The notes beneath the pieces were generated by a model that worked only from the letters and a program-made list of their open reading frames with translations, made no database searches and had not been told where the DNA came from. A stretch of DNA of 64,000 nt from an uncultured Erythrobacter sp. (lineage in GTDB: Bacteria; Pseudomonadota; Alphaproteobacteria; Sphingomonadales; Sphingomonadaceae). A program made the position numbers and the translations under genes. Location of the stretch: positions 354,037-418,036 of the forward strand of contig CANMOQ010000001.1 of NCBI GenBank assembly GCA_947499505.1, read 5' to 3'. Positions 54,457 to 64,000 of the stretch are shown here, one piece after another (position 1 is the stretch's first letter; each line of letters opens with the position of its first letter).

Positions 54457-55035
54457 TTATGCTGCGCGTACTTCAACGACCTCAGGGACATAATGTTTCA
54501 ACAATCCTTCGATCCCCTGCTTTAAAGTCGCGGTGCTTGATGGGCAGCCAGCGCAGGCGCCCTGCAAAGTGAGATAGACGACCCCGTCGCTAAATCCGCG
54601 ATAGGCGATATCGCCGCCGTCGCCCGCCACCGCTGGGCGAACGCGCGTTTCGAGCAGTTCGTTGATTGCAGCGATGATCTCGGCGTCTTCTTCCGATTCT
54701 TCGACCACATGCTCTGCGTCTGCCGGAACCGAGATGTCCCCCGCCGTTGCGGCGTTGAACAGCGGAGCCTCTGACACAAAGTGATCGAGCAGAATGGCCA
54801 CCACTTGCGATTTAAGCGATCCCCAATCCGCACCGGGAGCCGCCGTGACGGTAACAAAATCGCTGCCGAAGAACACATTGATCGTCTCGCCCGTGTCAAA
54901 GATTGCCTGGGCAAGCGGGCTGGCCTCTGCCGCCTCTGGGCTGGAAAATTCGCGCGTACCGGCGGTCATCACTGTCCGGCCGGGCAGGAATTTGAGGCTG
55001 GCGGGGTTCGGAGTGGTTTCGGTTTCTATGAACAT
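54457..55035 (-). CDS. NifU-family iron-sulfur carrier (Nfu)
   Basis: 192 residues. N-terminal Nfu_N domain (MFIETETTPNPASLKFLPG) and C-terminal NifU-like domain with the cluster-binding Cys pair in QGACAGCPSSTATL. Carries and delivers 4Fe-4S clusters. It is 23 bases upstream of the nitroreductase on the same strand and diverges from the M16 protease. Confidence 0.94.
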   Translation of the reverse strand: MFIETETTPNPASLKFLPGRTVMTAGTREFSSPEAAEASPLAQAIFDTGETINVFFGSDFVTVTAAPGADWGSLKSQVVAILLDHFVSEAPLFNAATAGDISVPADAEHVVEESEEDAEIIAAINELLETRVRPAVAGDGGDIAYRGFSDGVVYLTLQGACAGCPSSTATLKQGIEGLLKHYVPEVVEVRAA

Positions 55036-55182
55036 GCTGGGTTATTTAGGGTCGCTGCGAAGCCGCCACAAGGCGTGTCAGCGCCCAAACCCGATAATAA
55101 AACCGCGCAAAATGACGCACAATCGCGTCTTATTGTGCAGCATTCACTATCCCTTCACACCATGCTTGCCTATATTCCGCCG

Positions 55183-58100
55183 ATGAACGCGATTTTTCGG
55201 GCACCCAAGGCCCTTCTTCTGCTTGCTGCTTCGGCGGCTTTGACATTCCCAGCGACGGCGCAAAACATAGAGCCCAACAGCTCTGACGAAGCGCCGCCGG
55301 CAACGATCAGCGTGCCGAGCGCTGATCCGATCATCCCTCAGCCAAAAAAGCTGCAAGGTGCGGATGAAGTCCCGTGGCTTTATGAAAACAGCAATGTTCC
55401 GGTCGACCGCGAGTGGCTGTTTGGGAAGATGGACAATGGCCTGCGCTATGCTGTGCGCAAAAATGGCGTGCCGCCCGGACAGGTTTCTATCCGCGTTCGG
55501 ATTGATGCTGGCTCCTTGCACGAGCGCGATTCTGAACAAGGCTATGCGCACTTGCTGGAACACTTGCTGTTCCGTGAGAGCAAATATCTGGGCCAAGCAA
55601 AAGCGATTGAAACGTGGCAGCGGCTGGGCGCGACCTTTGGCAGCGATGCTAATGCGGAGACCAGCCCGACGCACACCGCTTACAAGCTCGATCTGCCGGG
55701 CGTAACCCGCGGAAAATTGGCGGAGAGTTTCAAGCTGCTGTCCGGCATGATCAAATCGCCTGTGCTGAGCGATGAGAATGTCGCGGCGGAACTGCCGATT
55801 GTGTTGGCGGAAAAGCGCGAGCGCGGCGGCGCAGCGGAGCGTGTGGGTGAGTTCACCCGCTCGGTTCTGTTTGCAGGTCAGCGTTTGGCCACCCGCACAC
55901 CGATTGGCACGGAAGAAACTTTGCGCGGGGCCAATGGCGCTCTTGTGCAGGACTTCTACGACCGTTGGTATCGCCCGGAAAACACCGTGATTGTTGTCGT
56001 CGGTGACGCCCCGCCAGAGATTTTGGCGGGCCTGATCGAGCAATGGTTTGCCGATTGGGAAGGGACCGGTGAGGCCGGTGTTGCGCCAGATTTCGGCGAT
56101 CCCGTGCCGCCAGCTGATGCTGCGAACACGCAAAGCGAGAGCGGACCCGTTGGCGAGATCGGCGTTATGGTGGAGCCTGATCTGCCGCGCAGCCTGACCT
56201 ATGCCGTGATGCGTCCTTGGCGGCAGGTGGAAGACACCATTGTCTACAACGAAGGGCTGATGATTGATGCGATCGCGCAGGCGATCATCAACCGCCGGTT
56301 GGAATCGCGTGCCCGCTCTGGCGGCAGCTATCTCTATGCGCAGGTACAGCAGGACGATGTCTCGCGCTCAACCGACGCGACCTTTGTGACCTTCGCGCCG
56401 CTGTCGGAAGATTGGGATGCCGCGATGACCGATGTGCGCGGCGTGATCGCCGATGCGTTGGAAAGCGGTCCTACACAGGAAGAGATCGACCGCGAGGTTG
56501 CGGAATTCGACATCGCTTTCGCCAATCAGGTCGAGCAGCGCACGGTGATCGCCGGGTCGAACCTGGCCGATACTCTGATTAATGCGGTCGACATTCGCGA
56601 GACCACCGCTTCTCCGGAAGTGGTGCTGGATGTGTTTCGTGGGACGAAACCGCGCTTCACCCCTGACGAAGTGCTCGCCGCGACGCGTAAGCTGTTCCAA
56701 GGCGATGTTGTGCGCGGCATCTATGTGACGCCGTCCGCTGGTGAAGCCGATGAGAGCGCAGTTCGCGTGGCGCTGGAACGCGCGGCGACGAGCGATGGCA
56801 GCTCGCGTTTGGCCGCCAGCACTGTGTCGTTCGACGAGCTGCCTGCGGTGGGTGAGCCGGGCACGATTGCCTCGCGCGCTCCGATTGGTTTGCTTGATAT
56901 TGAACAGGTCGACTTTGACAATGGCGTTCGCGCGCTGCTGTGGTCCAACAATGCAGAGCCAGGACGCGTCGTTGTCAAAGTGCGCTTTGGCGCTGGCTAC
57001 CGCGCATTTGATGATCAAACCGCGCCTTATGCCGCATTGGGCACGACCGCATTAGTCGGCTCGGGCCTCGGTGAATTGGGCCAGGAAGAGCTCGACCGTC
57101 TGGCGACAGGCCGCAAGCTCGGCTTCGAATTCCAGATCGACGATGCGGTCTTCACCTTCACCGCGCGCACGCGCTCTGCCGATGTGGCCGATCAGCTGTA
57201 TCTGTTCGCTGCGAAGCTGGGCATGCCGCGCTGGGACAAAGACCCGGTCATCCGCGCCCGCGCTGCGGCTCAGCTGGCGTATAATGCCTTTGCCACCAGC
57301 CCTAATGGCGTGATCAACCGCGATCTTGAGTATCTGCTTACCAATCGCGATCCGCGTTTTGCCACGCCTGACCCCGATGCTCTGGCTGATTTGACTCCAG
57401 AAGGTTTCCGCGAGGTGTGGGAGCCGCTGCTGTCGCAAGGGCCGGTTGAGGTTCTGGTGTTCGGCGAGTTTGACCGTGATGCGACCGTAGAAGCCCTGCG
57501 CACCACCTTTGGCGCGCTCGATGCGCGCGATCCGGTGCCCGCCGATGTGGCCGCGCGCGTGCCTGAATTCCCGGCTGGCGCTGGCGAAACGACGGTTCTC
57601 AATCACCGCGGTGATAAGAACCAAGCCGCCGCTGTGATCGCTTGGCCAAGCGGCGCGGGCGTCCAAAGGCTGCGCGAATCCCGCCAACTTGAAATCCTGA
57701 TCCAGGTCTTCAACAACCGACTGCTAGAGGCGATGCGCGAGCGCGCTGGCGCAAGCTATGCGCCGCAAATCCTCTCCAATTGGCCGACCGATTTGGAAAG
57801 CGGCGGCACGATCACTGCGCTTGCACAATTGCAGCCGCAGGACGTGCCGGTGTTCTTCAGCGAGGCGGATAAGATCGCGCGCGATCTCGTCAACACTCCG
57901 CCGACGACGGAAGAGCTCGACCGGGTGACCGAACCGCTGCGGCAATTGTTCAGCCGTGCATCCACCGGCAACACCTTCTGGCTTTACCAGCTCGAAGGTG
58001 CGACCACGGATCGCCGCCGGATTGCTTTGCTGCCGAGCCTGCTCAACGATTATTCGCAAACCACGCCTCAGGTCATGCAAGTGCTCGCCGAGCGGTATTT

Positions 58101-58239
58101 CGGGGGTCAGCCTGGATGGCGATTGGCCGTAATTCCTGAGGGCACCGAACTGGCCGAGGCATTGCCAGTGCCAGCAGGTGAGGGCGCTCCGGCGACGGCG
58201 GCCGCGCCTGCACCGCGCCCCGAGGTGATCGGGCGATAG
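55183..58239 (+). CDS. Exported M16-family zinc metallopeptidase
   Basis: 1018 residues from ATG 55183, which gives a clean signal peptide (APKALLLLAASAALTFPATA); ATG 55162 is an alternative seven codons upstream. The inverted zinc motif H-x-x-E-H is in YAHLLEHLLF near residue 123, with the distal Glu in the following ~75 residues. Two M16 repeats are seen, the second (about residues 560-1000) inactive, as in pitrilysin-like proteases. It probably degrades peptides in the periplasm. Confidence 0.92.
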   Translation: MNAIFRAPKALLLLAASAALTFPATAQNIEPNSSDEAPPATISVPSADPIIPQPKKLQGADEVPWLYENSNVPVDREWLFGKMDNGLRYAVRKNGVPPGQVSIRVRIDAGSLHERDSEQGYAHLLEHLLFRESKYLGQAKAIETWQRLGATFGSDANAETSPTHTAYKLDLPGVTRGKLAESFKLLSGMIKSPVLSDENVAAELPIVLAEKRERGGAAERVGEFTRSVLFAGQRLATRTPIGTEETLRGANGALVQDFYDRWYRPENTVIVVVGDAPPEILAGLIEQWFADWEGTGEAGVAPDFGDPVPPADAANTQSESGPVGEIGVMVEPDLPRSLTYAVMRPWRQVEDTIVYNEGLMIDAIAQAIINRRLESRARSGGSYLYAQVQQDDVSRSTDATFVTFAPLSEDWDAAMTDVRGVIADALESGPTQEEIDREVAEFDIAFANQVEQRTVIAGSNLADTLINAVDIRETTASPEVVLDVFRGTKPRFTPDEVLAATRKLFQGDVVRGIYVTPSAGEADESAVRVALERAATSDGSSRLAASTVSFDELPAVGEPGTIASRAPIGLLDIEQVDFDNGVRALLWSNNAEPGRVVVKVRFGAGYRAFDDQTAPYAALGTTALVGSGLGELGQEELDRLATGRKLGFEFQIDDAVFTFTARTRSADVADQLYLFAAKLGMPRWDKDPVIRARAAAQLAYNAFATSPNGVINRDLEYLLTNRDPRFATPDPDALADLTPEGFREVWEPLLSQGPVEVLVFGEFDRDATVEALRTTFGALDARDPVPADVAARVPEFPAGAGETTVLNHRGDKNQAAAVIAWPSGAGVQRLRESRQLEILIQVFNNRLLEAMRERAGASYAPQILSNWPTDLESGGTITALAQLQPQDVPVFFSEADKIARDLVNTPPTTEELDRVTEPLRQLFSRASTGNTFWLYQLEGATTDRRRIALLPSLLNDYSQTTPQVMQVLAERYFGGQPGWRLAVIPEGTELAEALPVPAGEGAPATAAAPAPRPEVIGR

Positions 58240-58259
58240 CCGTAGGCCGGCCGTTTTAG

Positions 58260-58274
58260 GCGGTTTTTGACCGC
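58260..58274 (+). terminator. Weak hairpin after the M16 protease gene
   Basis: GCGGT, loop TTTTG, ACCGC, then GTTTAAG. It is short and the T run is poor. A perfect GGCCGGCC lies just before it (58245-58252). The rest of the gap to 58449 shows no gene. Confidence 0.3.
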
Positions 58275-58449
58275 GTTTAAGTGTTCACCAACCGGTTGAA
58301 GCGATCACAGCGACGCGAAATAATGTTGTCGCGGGGGCTATTCCGGCTTTACACATGTAACCTAGGGGCGATAACGGCGCTCCCTACAGGCGAGGGCATT
58401 AGGCAGTACCGCCATGCCCCTCGCTACAATTTTGGAAGAAGAATTCGAC

Positions 58450-59823
58450 GTGTCAAACAATTGGTCCCCTGAAAGCTGGAAGTCCCACGAAGCAAAGCAT
58501 TTGCCGAAGTATGAGGACCTGTCCGAACTGGCTGAGGCTGAGGCGACATTGGCGGCCTATCCGCCGCTGGTCTTTGCTGGGGAAGCGCGCGCGCTGAAAT
58601 CCGATTTGGCGGACGTCGCCAATGGCAAGGCGTTCCTGCTGCAAGGCGGCGATTGCGCCGAGAGCTTTGCAGAGTTTCACCCAAACAATATCCGCGATAC
58701 CTTCCGTGCGCTGCTGCAAATGGCGGTGGTACTGACCTTCGCCAGCAAGCATCCTGTGATCAAGGTTGGCCGGATGGCGGGCCAGTTTGCAAAGCCGCGC
58801 TCCTCCGACACGGAGACGGTCGGCGATGTGACCCTGCCGAGCTATTTCGGCGACAACATCAATGGGATCGAATTTGATCCGGTTCAGCGCCGCAATGATC
58901 CCGGCCGGATGGTGCGCGCTTATTCTCAGGCAGCGGCGACACTCAACTTGCTGCGCGCCTTTGCGGGCGGCGGCTATGCCAATCTGCGTCAGGTCCACCA
59001 ATGGACTCTCGACTTTATGGGCCGCACGCCGTGGACAGATAAGTTCGCGCAAATGGCGGACCGTATTGGCGAGTCGCTCGATTTTATGGAGGCTTGCGGA
59101 GTGGATCCCGCAACGGTTCCGCAACTTCAGGGCACCAGCTTTTACACCAGCCACGAAGGACTGCTGCTGCCGTATGAGCAAGCGCTCACGCGGCAAGACT
59201 CGTTGACCGGTCAATGGTTTGCGACCAGCGCGCACATGCTGTGGATTGGCGATCGCACCCGCTTCCCGGGCAGCGCGCATATCGAATTCGCGCGCGGCAT
59301 TGGCAATCCGCTGGGCATGAAATGCGGGCCGAGCCTTGAGGCCGATGCTCTGATCGAATTGCTCGACATCCTGAACCCATCGCGCGAAGCGGGCCGGATC
59401 ACGCTGATCTCTCGCTTTGGCCATGACAAGGTGACCGAAGGTCTGCCCAAGCTGGTCCGTGCGGTTGAGCGCGAAGGTCATCCAGTGGTGTGGAGCTGTG
59501 ATCCGATGCACGGCAATGTCGTGAAGTCTGAGACCGGATTTAAGACGCGGCCATTCGACCGAATCTTGACCGAGGTTAAGGGTTTCTTCGATGTGCACCG
59601 CGCAGAGGGCACGCATCCAGGCGGCATCCACATTGAGATGACCGGGCAGGACGTGACCGAATGCGTCGGCGGCGCGGTGGCTATCACGGACGAGCGTCTG
59701 GGCGATCGCTATCACACGCATTGCGATCCGCGCCTCAATGCAGAGCAGTCGCTCGAGCTGGCGTTCCTGCTCGCCGAGATGCTTAATCAAGAAGTTGTCG
59801 GGCGTCAGGCCAACGCGGCTTAA
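58450..59823 (+). CDS. Class II 3-deoxy-7-phosphoheptulonate synthase
   Basis: First enzyme of the shikimate pathway, condensing PEP and erythrose 4-phosphate. 457 residues from GTG 58450, giving the family start [18 protein letters not shown]; an in-frame ATG at 58414 is the alternative. Conserved: [27 protein letters not shown], and [12 protein letters not shown]. Class II enzymes are plant- and mycobacteria-like in sequence and are usual in sphingomonads. No other aromatic-pathway gene is adjacent. Confidence 0.95.
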   Translation: MSNNWSPESWKSHEAKHLPKYEDLSELAEAEATLAAYPPLVFAGEARALKSDLADVANGKAFLLQGGDCAESFAEFHPNNIRDTFRALLQMAVVLTFASKHPVIKVGRMAGQFAKPRSSDTETVGDVTLPSYFGDNINGIEFDPVQRRNDPGRMVRAYSQAAATLNLLRAFAGGGYANLRQVHQWTLDFMGRTPWTDKFAQMADRIGESLDFMEACGVDPATVPQLQGTSFYTSHEGLLLPYEQALTRQDSLTGQWFATSAHMLWIGDRTRFPGSAHIEFARGIGNPLGMKCGPSLEADALIELLDILNPSREAGRITLISRFGHDKVTEGLPKLVRAVEREGHPVVWSCDPMHGNVVKSETGFKTRPFDRILTEVKGFFDVHRAEGTHPGGIHIEMTGQDVTECVGGAVAITDERLGDRYHTHCDPRLNAEQSLELAFLLAEMLNQEVVGRQANAA

Positions 59824-60006
59824 TCGCGCGGCGTTCTGACCCGAACTGACTGTTTCCACTGCGGCGGCGAGCATTATGCTTGCTGCGCGGTAAAACGCGC
59901 GCCTCCGCACATTAGGTGAAAACCCGCATACTGCCTCCGCCAAGCGGTTGACGCTTTCCCGCTAACGCCTGGCGATTATGGATCGAGGGCACATCACGGG
60001 GCCGGT

Positions 60007-61068
60007 ATGTTGACCGGGCAAACAGGGAACAGCGCGCTGTTTGCTGCCTGCATCCTGTTGGGTGTGGTCGCGATGGTGTTTGTGGTCGCCACGGTGAATG
60101 CGCGCCGCGAAACCCGCTTTGCCGCGCGCATCGCCCGCGAACGCGGCGAACGCATGGGTGAGCTTTTGCGCACCATGCGCATGGCGGAAAACATCGCCGA
60201 CCTCGGTATTTGGCAATATGATCCGGCGAGCGGCGCGCAGCAATGGTCCGATGGCATGCGGACCCTGTTTGGCATGGCCAAGGATGAAGAGTTTATCGAA
60301 GGCGACGCAGAAACCGTCCTGTTCGCCAATGACATCGACCTTGTTGGCCAAGTCACTGCGCGGGCCAAAGAGGTTGGCCCTTACGAACTGCACTATGACA
60401 TTCATGGCTATGACGGCATGCCACGCTCGATCTCGGTCCAGGCTTGCAATCTACACAATGGCTCTGGCGAGGTCGCTCGCGTCGTCGCCGTGGTGCGCGA
60501 TGTGACCGACCAGGTTCAGCGCGAACGCAAGCTGGAGCGTTCCCGCGTCTCAGCCCTGCAAGAGGCGAGTGTTGCCCGCAAGCTCGCTGAAACCGATCCG
60601 CTGACCGGTCTCGCCAATCGCCGTCGGGTAATGGCCGTTCTGGATCAGCAAGTGGTGCAGTCCCAGAAGAACGGCGAGCCGCTCTCACTGATCCTGTTTG
60701 ATATTGATCACTTTAAATCCGTAAATGACACCTACGGCCACCCGCATGGTGACTGCGTGCTGAAAGAGGTCGCCAAGATCGCGATGGAGCAAGCGCGCGA
60801 AGGCGATGTCGTTGGCCGGGTTGGCGGCGAGGAATTCGTCTGGATCGTCCCAGGCGCTGACAACGCCTATACTCGCATCATTTCAGAGCGTTTGCGGCTG
60901 GCGATTTCCATGGGCACCGCGATTGGCGAGAAGCCTCCGGTGACGATCAGCGTTGGTTTCACCAGCCTTGTCGCAGGCGACGCGCCGCTCAAATTGTTCG
61001 CCCGCGCTGATACGGCTTTGTATGATGCGAAGGGCGCGGGGCGTAACCGCGTTCGTATGGCGGCTTAA
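60007..61068 (+). CDS. Membrane-bound diguanylate cyclase (PAS-GGDEF)
   Basis: Makes cyclic di-GMP. 353 residues: one N-terminal membrane helix (ALFAACILLGVVAMVFVVATV), a PAS-like sensor domain (about residues 60-175), and a GGDEF domain with TDPLTGLANRR and an intact GGEEF active site in VGRVGGEEFVWIV. An allosteric I-site R-x-x-D (REGD) sits five residues before the active site, so product inhibition is likely. Ligand of the PAS domain unknown. Confidence 0.93.
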   Translation: MLTGQTGNSALFAACILLGVVAMVFVVATVNARRETRFAARIARERGERMGELLRTMRMAENIADLGIWQYDPASGAQQWSDGMRTLFGMAKDEEFIEGDAETVLFANDIDLVGQVTARAKEVGPYELHYDIHGYDGMPRSISVQACNLHNGSGEVARVVAVVRDVTDQVQRERKLERSRVSALQEASVARKLAETDPLTGLANRRRVMAVLDQQVVQSQKNGEPLSLILFDIDHFKSVNDTYGHPHGDCVLKEVAKIAMEQAREGDVVGRVGGEEFVWIVPGADNAYTRIISERLRLAISMGTAIGEKPPVTISVGFTSLVAGDAPLKLFARADTALYDAKGAGRNRVRMAA

Positions 61069-61188
61069 GCAACTCAGGCCGGCAAGTTTGCAACCTATTG
61101 TTGCGGCCTGCGCCTTTCAATTTTCAAAAGTTTCGGGCATTGCGCCATTGCTGAGCGATTGGAAACGCTCGCAAATTGGGAGGCGCGC

Positions 61189-62499
61189 GTGCCGCTGACA
61201 TCGCCGGAACACCCAGTGCGCAAGGCGGAGCCTCGCCCTGAATTGGCTGAGCAATATTGCGCGACGCGGGCGCTAATGGAGGCACTGACTGAGCGTTTGT
61301 CCGATGCCGATGCGACGGTGCAATCCATGGAGGACGCCTCGCCAGCGAAATGGCATTTGGCGCACACCAATTGGTTTTGGGAGACGTTCCTGCTGCGCGA
61401 CTACGCGCCGGGATACACGCTCTATAACGAAGACTGGCCGTTCCTGTTCAACTCGTACTACGAGGCGGAAGGGGAGCGGATTGCACGCTTTTCTCGCGGG
61501 GCTTTGTCGCGCCCGACGCTAGAGGAAATTCGCGATTGGCGCCGGTCTGTAGACCGCGCGATGGAGCCGCTGATCACTGACCCAGAGCGCGCTGACCTGA
61601 TCGCTTTGGGCATCGCGCATGAGCAGCAGCACATCGAATTGCTGCTAACTGATATCAAACACGCTCTGTTTCAAAATCCGCTCGGCCCCGCGATGTGGGA
61701 TGGGTCGCCAGAGGCAGCGATGTCGGCGGGCGGTGCAGGCGGCGTGGCCGATGCAGGTTGGAATGAGCATCCCGGCGGCATTGCTCTGATCGGGCACGAG
61801 CATTACGAGAGCGCCGAATTTGCGTTCGACAATGAGGGGCCGCGCCACCGCGTCCTGCTGGAGCCGTTCGCCATGTCGCGCAGGTTGGTGACGAATCGGC
61901 AGTGGGACGAATTTATCGCCGATGGTGGCTACACCACCGCATCTTTATGGCTCTCAGACGGCTGGGCCTGGGCGCGGGAAAACGGCATCACCGCTCCGCT
62001 CTATTGGCGTGAACGCGGCGGCGCGGCTGAGCATTTCACTCACCAAGGCTGGCAACTGCGCGATCCCGATGCGCCGGTCACCCATATCTCTTATTTTGAG
62101 GCGGATGCCTTTGCCAGCTGGGCGGGAATGCGCCTGCCGACCGAGTTTGAATGGGAGGCAATTGCGCGCGGCCAGGATGGGGAGGGCAGCGCGCCCGCTC
62201 ACGATGCCTCGTCCGGCAACCAATTGGACGGCGCCCATGCCCCGGCGCAGCATGGCGGAGAGGCTTTGTTTGGCGATTGCTGGCAATTCACCCGCTCAGC
62301 CTATCTGCCTTACCCCCGCTTTGCGCCCGCAGGCGGCGCGGTGGGCGAATATAATGGCAAATTTATGAGCGGTCAGTTCGTTCTGAAAGGCGCCAGCTGC
62401 GCCACCGTGCGCGGCCATTCGCGCGCGTCCTATCGCAATTTCTTCTACCCGCACCAGCGCTGGCAATTCACCGGTCTGCGCCTTGCCAAAGACCTTTAA
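61189..62499 (+). CDS. egtB: Ergothioneine biosynthesis sulfoxide synthase EgtB
   Basis: Non-haem iron enzyme that joins a thiol to trimethylhistidine. 436 residues from GTG 61189, which has GGGAGG five bases before it; a TTG ten codons upstream is less likely. The DinB-like N-terminal domain carries the iron His residues in AKWHLAHTNWFWE and HEQQHIELLLTDIKH; the C-terminal half is an FGE-sulfatase domain (EGPRHRVLLEPFAMSRRLVT, RLPTEFEWEAIARG). Operon with egtD. Confidence 0.93.
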   Translation: MPLTSPEHPVRKAEPRPELAEQYCATRALMEALTERLSDADATVQSMEDASPAKWHLAHTNWFWETFLLRDYAPGYTLYNEDWPFLFNSYYEAEGERIARFSRGALSRPTLEEIRDWRRSVDRAMEPLITDPERADLIALGIAHEQQHIELLLTDIKHALFQNPLGPAMWDGSPEAAMSAGGAGGVADAGWNEHPGGIALIGHEHYESAEFAFDNEGPRHRVLLEPFAMSRRLVTNRQWDEFIADGGYTTASLWLSDGWAWARENGITAPLYWRERGGAAEHFTHQGWQLRDPDAPVTHISYFEADAFASWAGMRLPTEFEWEAIARGQDGEGSAPAHDASSGNQLDGAHAPAQHGGEALFGDCWQFTRSAYLPYPRFAPAGGAVGEYNGKFMSGQFVLKGASCATVRGHSRASYRNFFYPHQRWQFTGLRLAKDL

Positions 62500-62514
62500 G
62501 GCCAAGGATAATTG

Positions 62515-63501
62515 ATGAGTTCTCAAGAAGGCATTGCGCTCGTGAACCGCGATGATGATGGAGTGGATACCGCGTTTCGCAGCGATGTTCTGTGTGGGCT
62601 ATCGCAGCCGCAAAAGGCGATTTCTGCGCGCTGGCTGTATGACGATGCCGGATCGCAATTGTTCGAAGACATCACGCAGATCCCGGAATATTACCCAACC
62701 CGCGCTGAGACAGAGATTTTGCGAGAGCGCGGCGCAGAATTTGCTGAGCTGATCGGGCCGGGTCGCGCTGTGGTGGAATTTGGCTCTGGCAGCTCGGTGA
62801 AAACGCCGCTGCTGCTCTCTGCGATTGAGCCGAGCGCTTATGTTCCGCTTGATATCTCGGGCGATTTTCTACGCGCGGCGGCGGCTGATCTCGCGGCGAA
62901 ATTTCCCGGCCTGCCGGTCCATCCGGTAGAGGCTGATTTTATGCGGCAGGTTGCATTGCCCGATGCGGTCTCTGGCTTGCCGAAGCTCGGCTTTTTTCCC
63001 GGCTCGACGATTGGCAATATGGTGCCGCGCACGGCGGTCGATTTGCTGCGCAATATGCGTGAGACATTGGGTGAGGGCGCGCGCCTGCTGATCGGTATGG
63101 ATCTGATCAAGGATCGCGGGGTCTTGGTCGATGCCTATGACGATGCCGCTGGAGTGACGGCGGATTTCAACCTCAACCTGCTGCGCCGGGTCAACCGCGA
63201 GCTCGGCAGCGATATTCCAACGCAAGCGTTCGCGCATGAGGCGCGCTGGAACGATGATTTTGCGCGCATTGAAATGCATCTGGTGGCGCAGAGCGATCTC
63301 GATTTTTCCGTTTCAGGCACTCATTTTGCGATGACGCGCGGCGAGACGATCCATACTGAAAACAGCCATAAGTTTAATCGCCGCACAGCAAACATGCTGC
63401 TGCTCGCGAGTGGATGGGATCCGCAGCAGCGCTGGCTTGATAGTGAAGAGCGTTTCTCACTGATCCTGGCCGAGGCGAAGCCGCCAAAATCCGCGCCTTA
63501 A
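62515..63501 (+). CDS. egtD: L-histidine N-alpha-methyltransferase EgtD
   Basis: SAM-dependent enzyme that trimethylates histidine to hercynine, the EgtB substrate. 328 residues from ATG 62515, preceded by AAGGA. Conserved: LYDDAGSQLFEDITQIPEYY, PTRAETEILRERG, VEFGSGSSVKTPLLL and the LGFFPGSTIGNM segment. It lies 15 bases after egtB. EgtA and EgtC are absent, as in many proteobacteria that use another thiol donor. Confidence 0.95.
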   Translation: MSSQEGIALVNRDDDGVDTAFRSDVLCGLSQPQKAISARWLYDDAGSQLFEDITQIPEYYPTRAETEILRERGAEFAELIGPGRAVVEFGSGSSVKTPLLLSAIEPSAYVPLDISGDFLRAAAADLAAKFPGLPVHPVEADFMRQVALPDAVSGLPKLGFFPGSTIGNMVPRTAVDLLRNMRETLGEGARLLIGMDLIKDRGVLVDAYDDAAGVTADFNLNLLRRVNRELGSDIPTQAFAHEARWNDDFARIEMHLVAQSDLDFSVSGTHFAMTRGETIHTENSHKFNRRTANMLLLASGWDPQQRWLDSEERFSLILAEAKPPKSAP

Positions 63502-63565
63502 GCGCTTTCTAACAAGCCCCTCATTTCCTTCGAAACCGAAAGGCGCGCCCGCGCGTTACCCCGCC

Positions 63566-64000
63566 ATGGCACATTCAATCGAAACCGTCGCAATCATCGG
63601 CGCTGGCATGGCTGGGCTCAGCTGCGCCGCGCAATTGGCGGCGGCGGGCAAGACGGTCGTGATCCTTGATAAAGGACGCGGCCCCGGTGGACGCATGGCG
63701 GCCAGACGCGCAGAAATTGCCGGCGAGACGGTCGGCTTTGATCATGGGGCGCAGTTCTTCACTGCGCGTGATCCCTCCTTCAAAGAGGCTGTGCGCGAAT
63801 GGCAGGAACTGGGCGTGGTCGCGCCCTGGCCTGCGGCGGGCGATGATGCCTTTGTCGGCACGCCGGGCATGAACGGTCCGATCCGAGCGATGGGCAGCGC
63901 GCTTGGCGTTGAGTGGGGCACCCGGATTGAGAAACTGCACCGCGATGGTGAACGCTGGAAGCTGGAGACAGGCGACAAGAGCTTTACCGCAGATGCAATT
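63566..64000 (+). CDS. FAD-dependent oxidoreductase, renalase-like (partial, cut by window edge)
   Basis: The first 145 residues are open to the right edge. It begins with a dinucleotide-binding motif (VAIIGAGMAGLSCAAQLAAAG), then ILDKGRGPGGRMAARR and GFDHGAQFFTARDP, a pattern of the renalase-like NAD(P)/FAD amine oxidase group. The start ATG 63566 is 64 bases after egtD. It may share the egtBD transcript; a functional link is not shown. Confidence 0.85.
   Translation, partial: MAHSIETVAIIGAGMAGLSCAAQLAAAGKTVVILDKGRGPGGRMAARRAEIAGETVGFDHGAQFFTARDPSFKEAVREWQELGVVAPWPAAGDDAFVGTPGMNGPIRAMGSALGVEWGTRIEKLHRDGERWKLETGDKSFTADAI

Noticed and set aside
58453-59943. 496-codon open frame opposite the DAHP synthase
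   Set aside because: Antisense to a securely identified gene, no family pattern and no ribosome site.

Overview
The window is a gene-dense stretch of bacterial chromosome with no plasmid, phage or CRISPR region. Proteins and gene orders point to an alphaproteobacterium, most likely of the order Sphingomonadales (Erythrobacter-like). The pointers are an F1-only ATP synthase operon (atpHAGD), rpmF-plsX-fabH-ihfA-merR, smc with Dsb-like thioredoxins next to dciA/mutY, miaB/phoH/ybeY/corC, a MucR regulator, an alphaproteobacterial-type SOS box, and FeS-type cryptochrome/photolyase. The taxonomic call is inference. Coding DNA is mostly about 58-62 percent G+C, with a few lower-GC single genes. No gap without a gene exceeds about 260 bases.

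Layout. 1-3656 (minus): atpH, atpA, an unexpected 82-residue ORF, atpG and the start of atpD. 3833-9844: scattered metabolic and repair genes (DUF1304 membrane protein, TauD-type dioxygenase, trypsin-like membrane protease, ada plus a PEP mutase/isocitrate lyase-type enzyme, GST, SnoaL-like). 9854-14460: FeS cryptochrome/photolyase, priA, transaldolase-type aldolase. 14480-17387: cobT overlapped with an unknown low-GC gene and a nitroreductase. 17393-23325: cysS flanked by two different inverted-repeat elements, then D-2-hydroxyacid dehydrogenase, an acetolactate-synthase-like ThDP enzyme and an aldehyde dehydrogenase. 23326-24896: a divergent regulatory locus, an S24 (LexA/CI-like) repressor facing two small genes across a region with an SOS box and a palindrome. 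24964-29403: MBL hydrolase, MAPEG protein, and the fatty-acid/IHF operon. 29455-36515: smc, two Dsb-like thioredoxins, dciA, mutY and a small membrane protein. 36630-42375: Tat-exported serine hydrolase, nudC, FrnE-like DsbA, DUF1295, DUF1489, mgtE. 42507-50511: cyclophilin, lipase-like lipoprotein, nucleotidyltransferase, miaB, an exported unknown, phoH-ybeY-corC, LysR. 50543-55035 (minus): nfu, nitroreductase, tsaB-rimI, mucR with a short leader ORF, fur, plsC. 55183-64000: M16 protease, class II DAHP synthase, diguanylate cyclase, egtB-egtD and a truncated FAD oxidoreductase.

Most of the window is housekeeping. The places that merit a second look are the extra ORF inside the ATP synthase operon, the CI/Cro-like S24 locus with its SOS box, the 16-codon leader ORF coupled to mucR, the hairpin that covers the Shine-Dalgarno of the LysR gene, and the ThDP enzyme/aldehyde dehydrogenase pair. 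I found no tRNA or rRNA gene, transposase or integrase.
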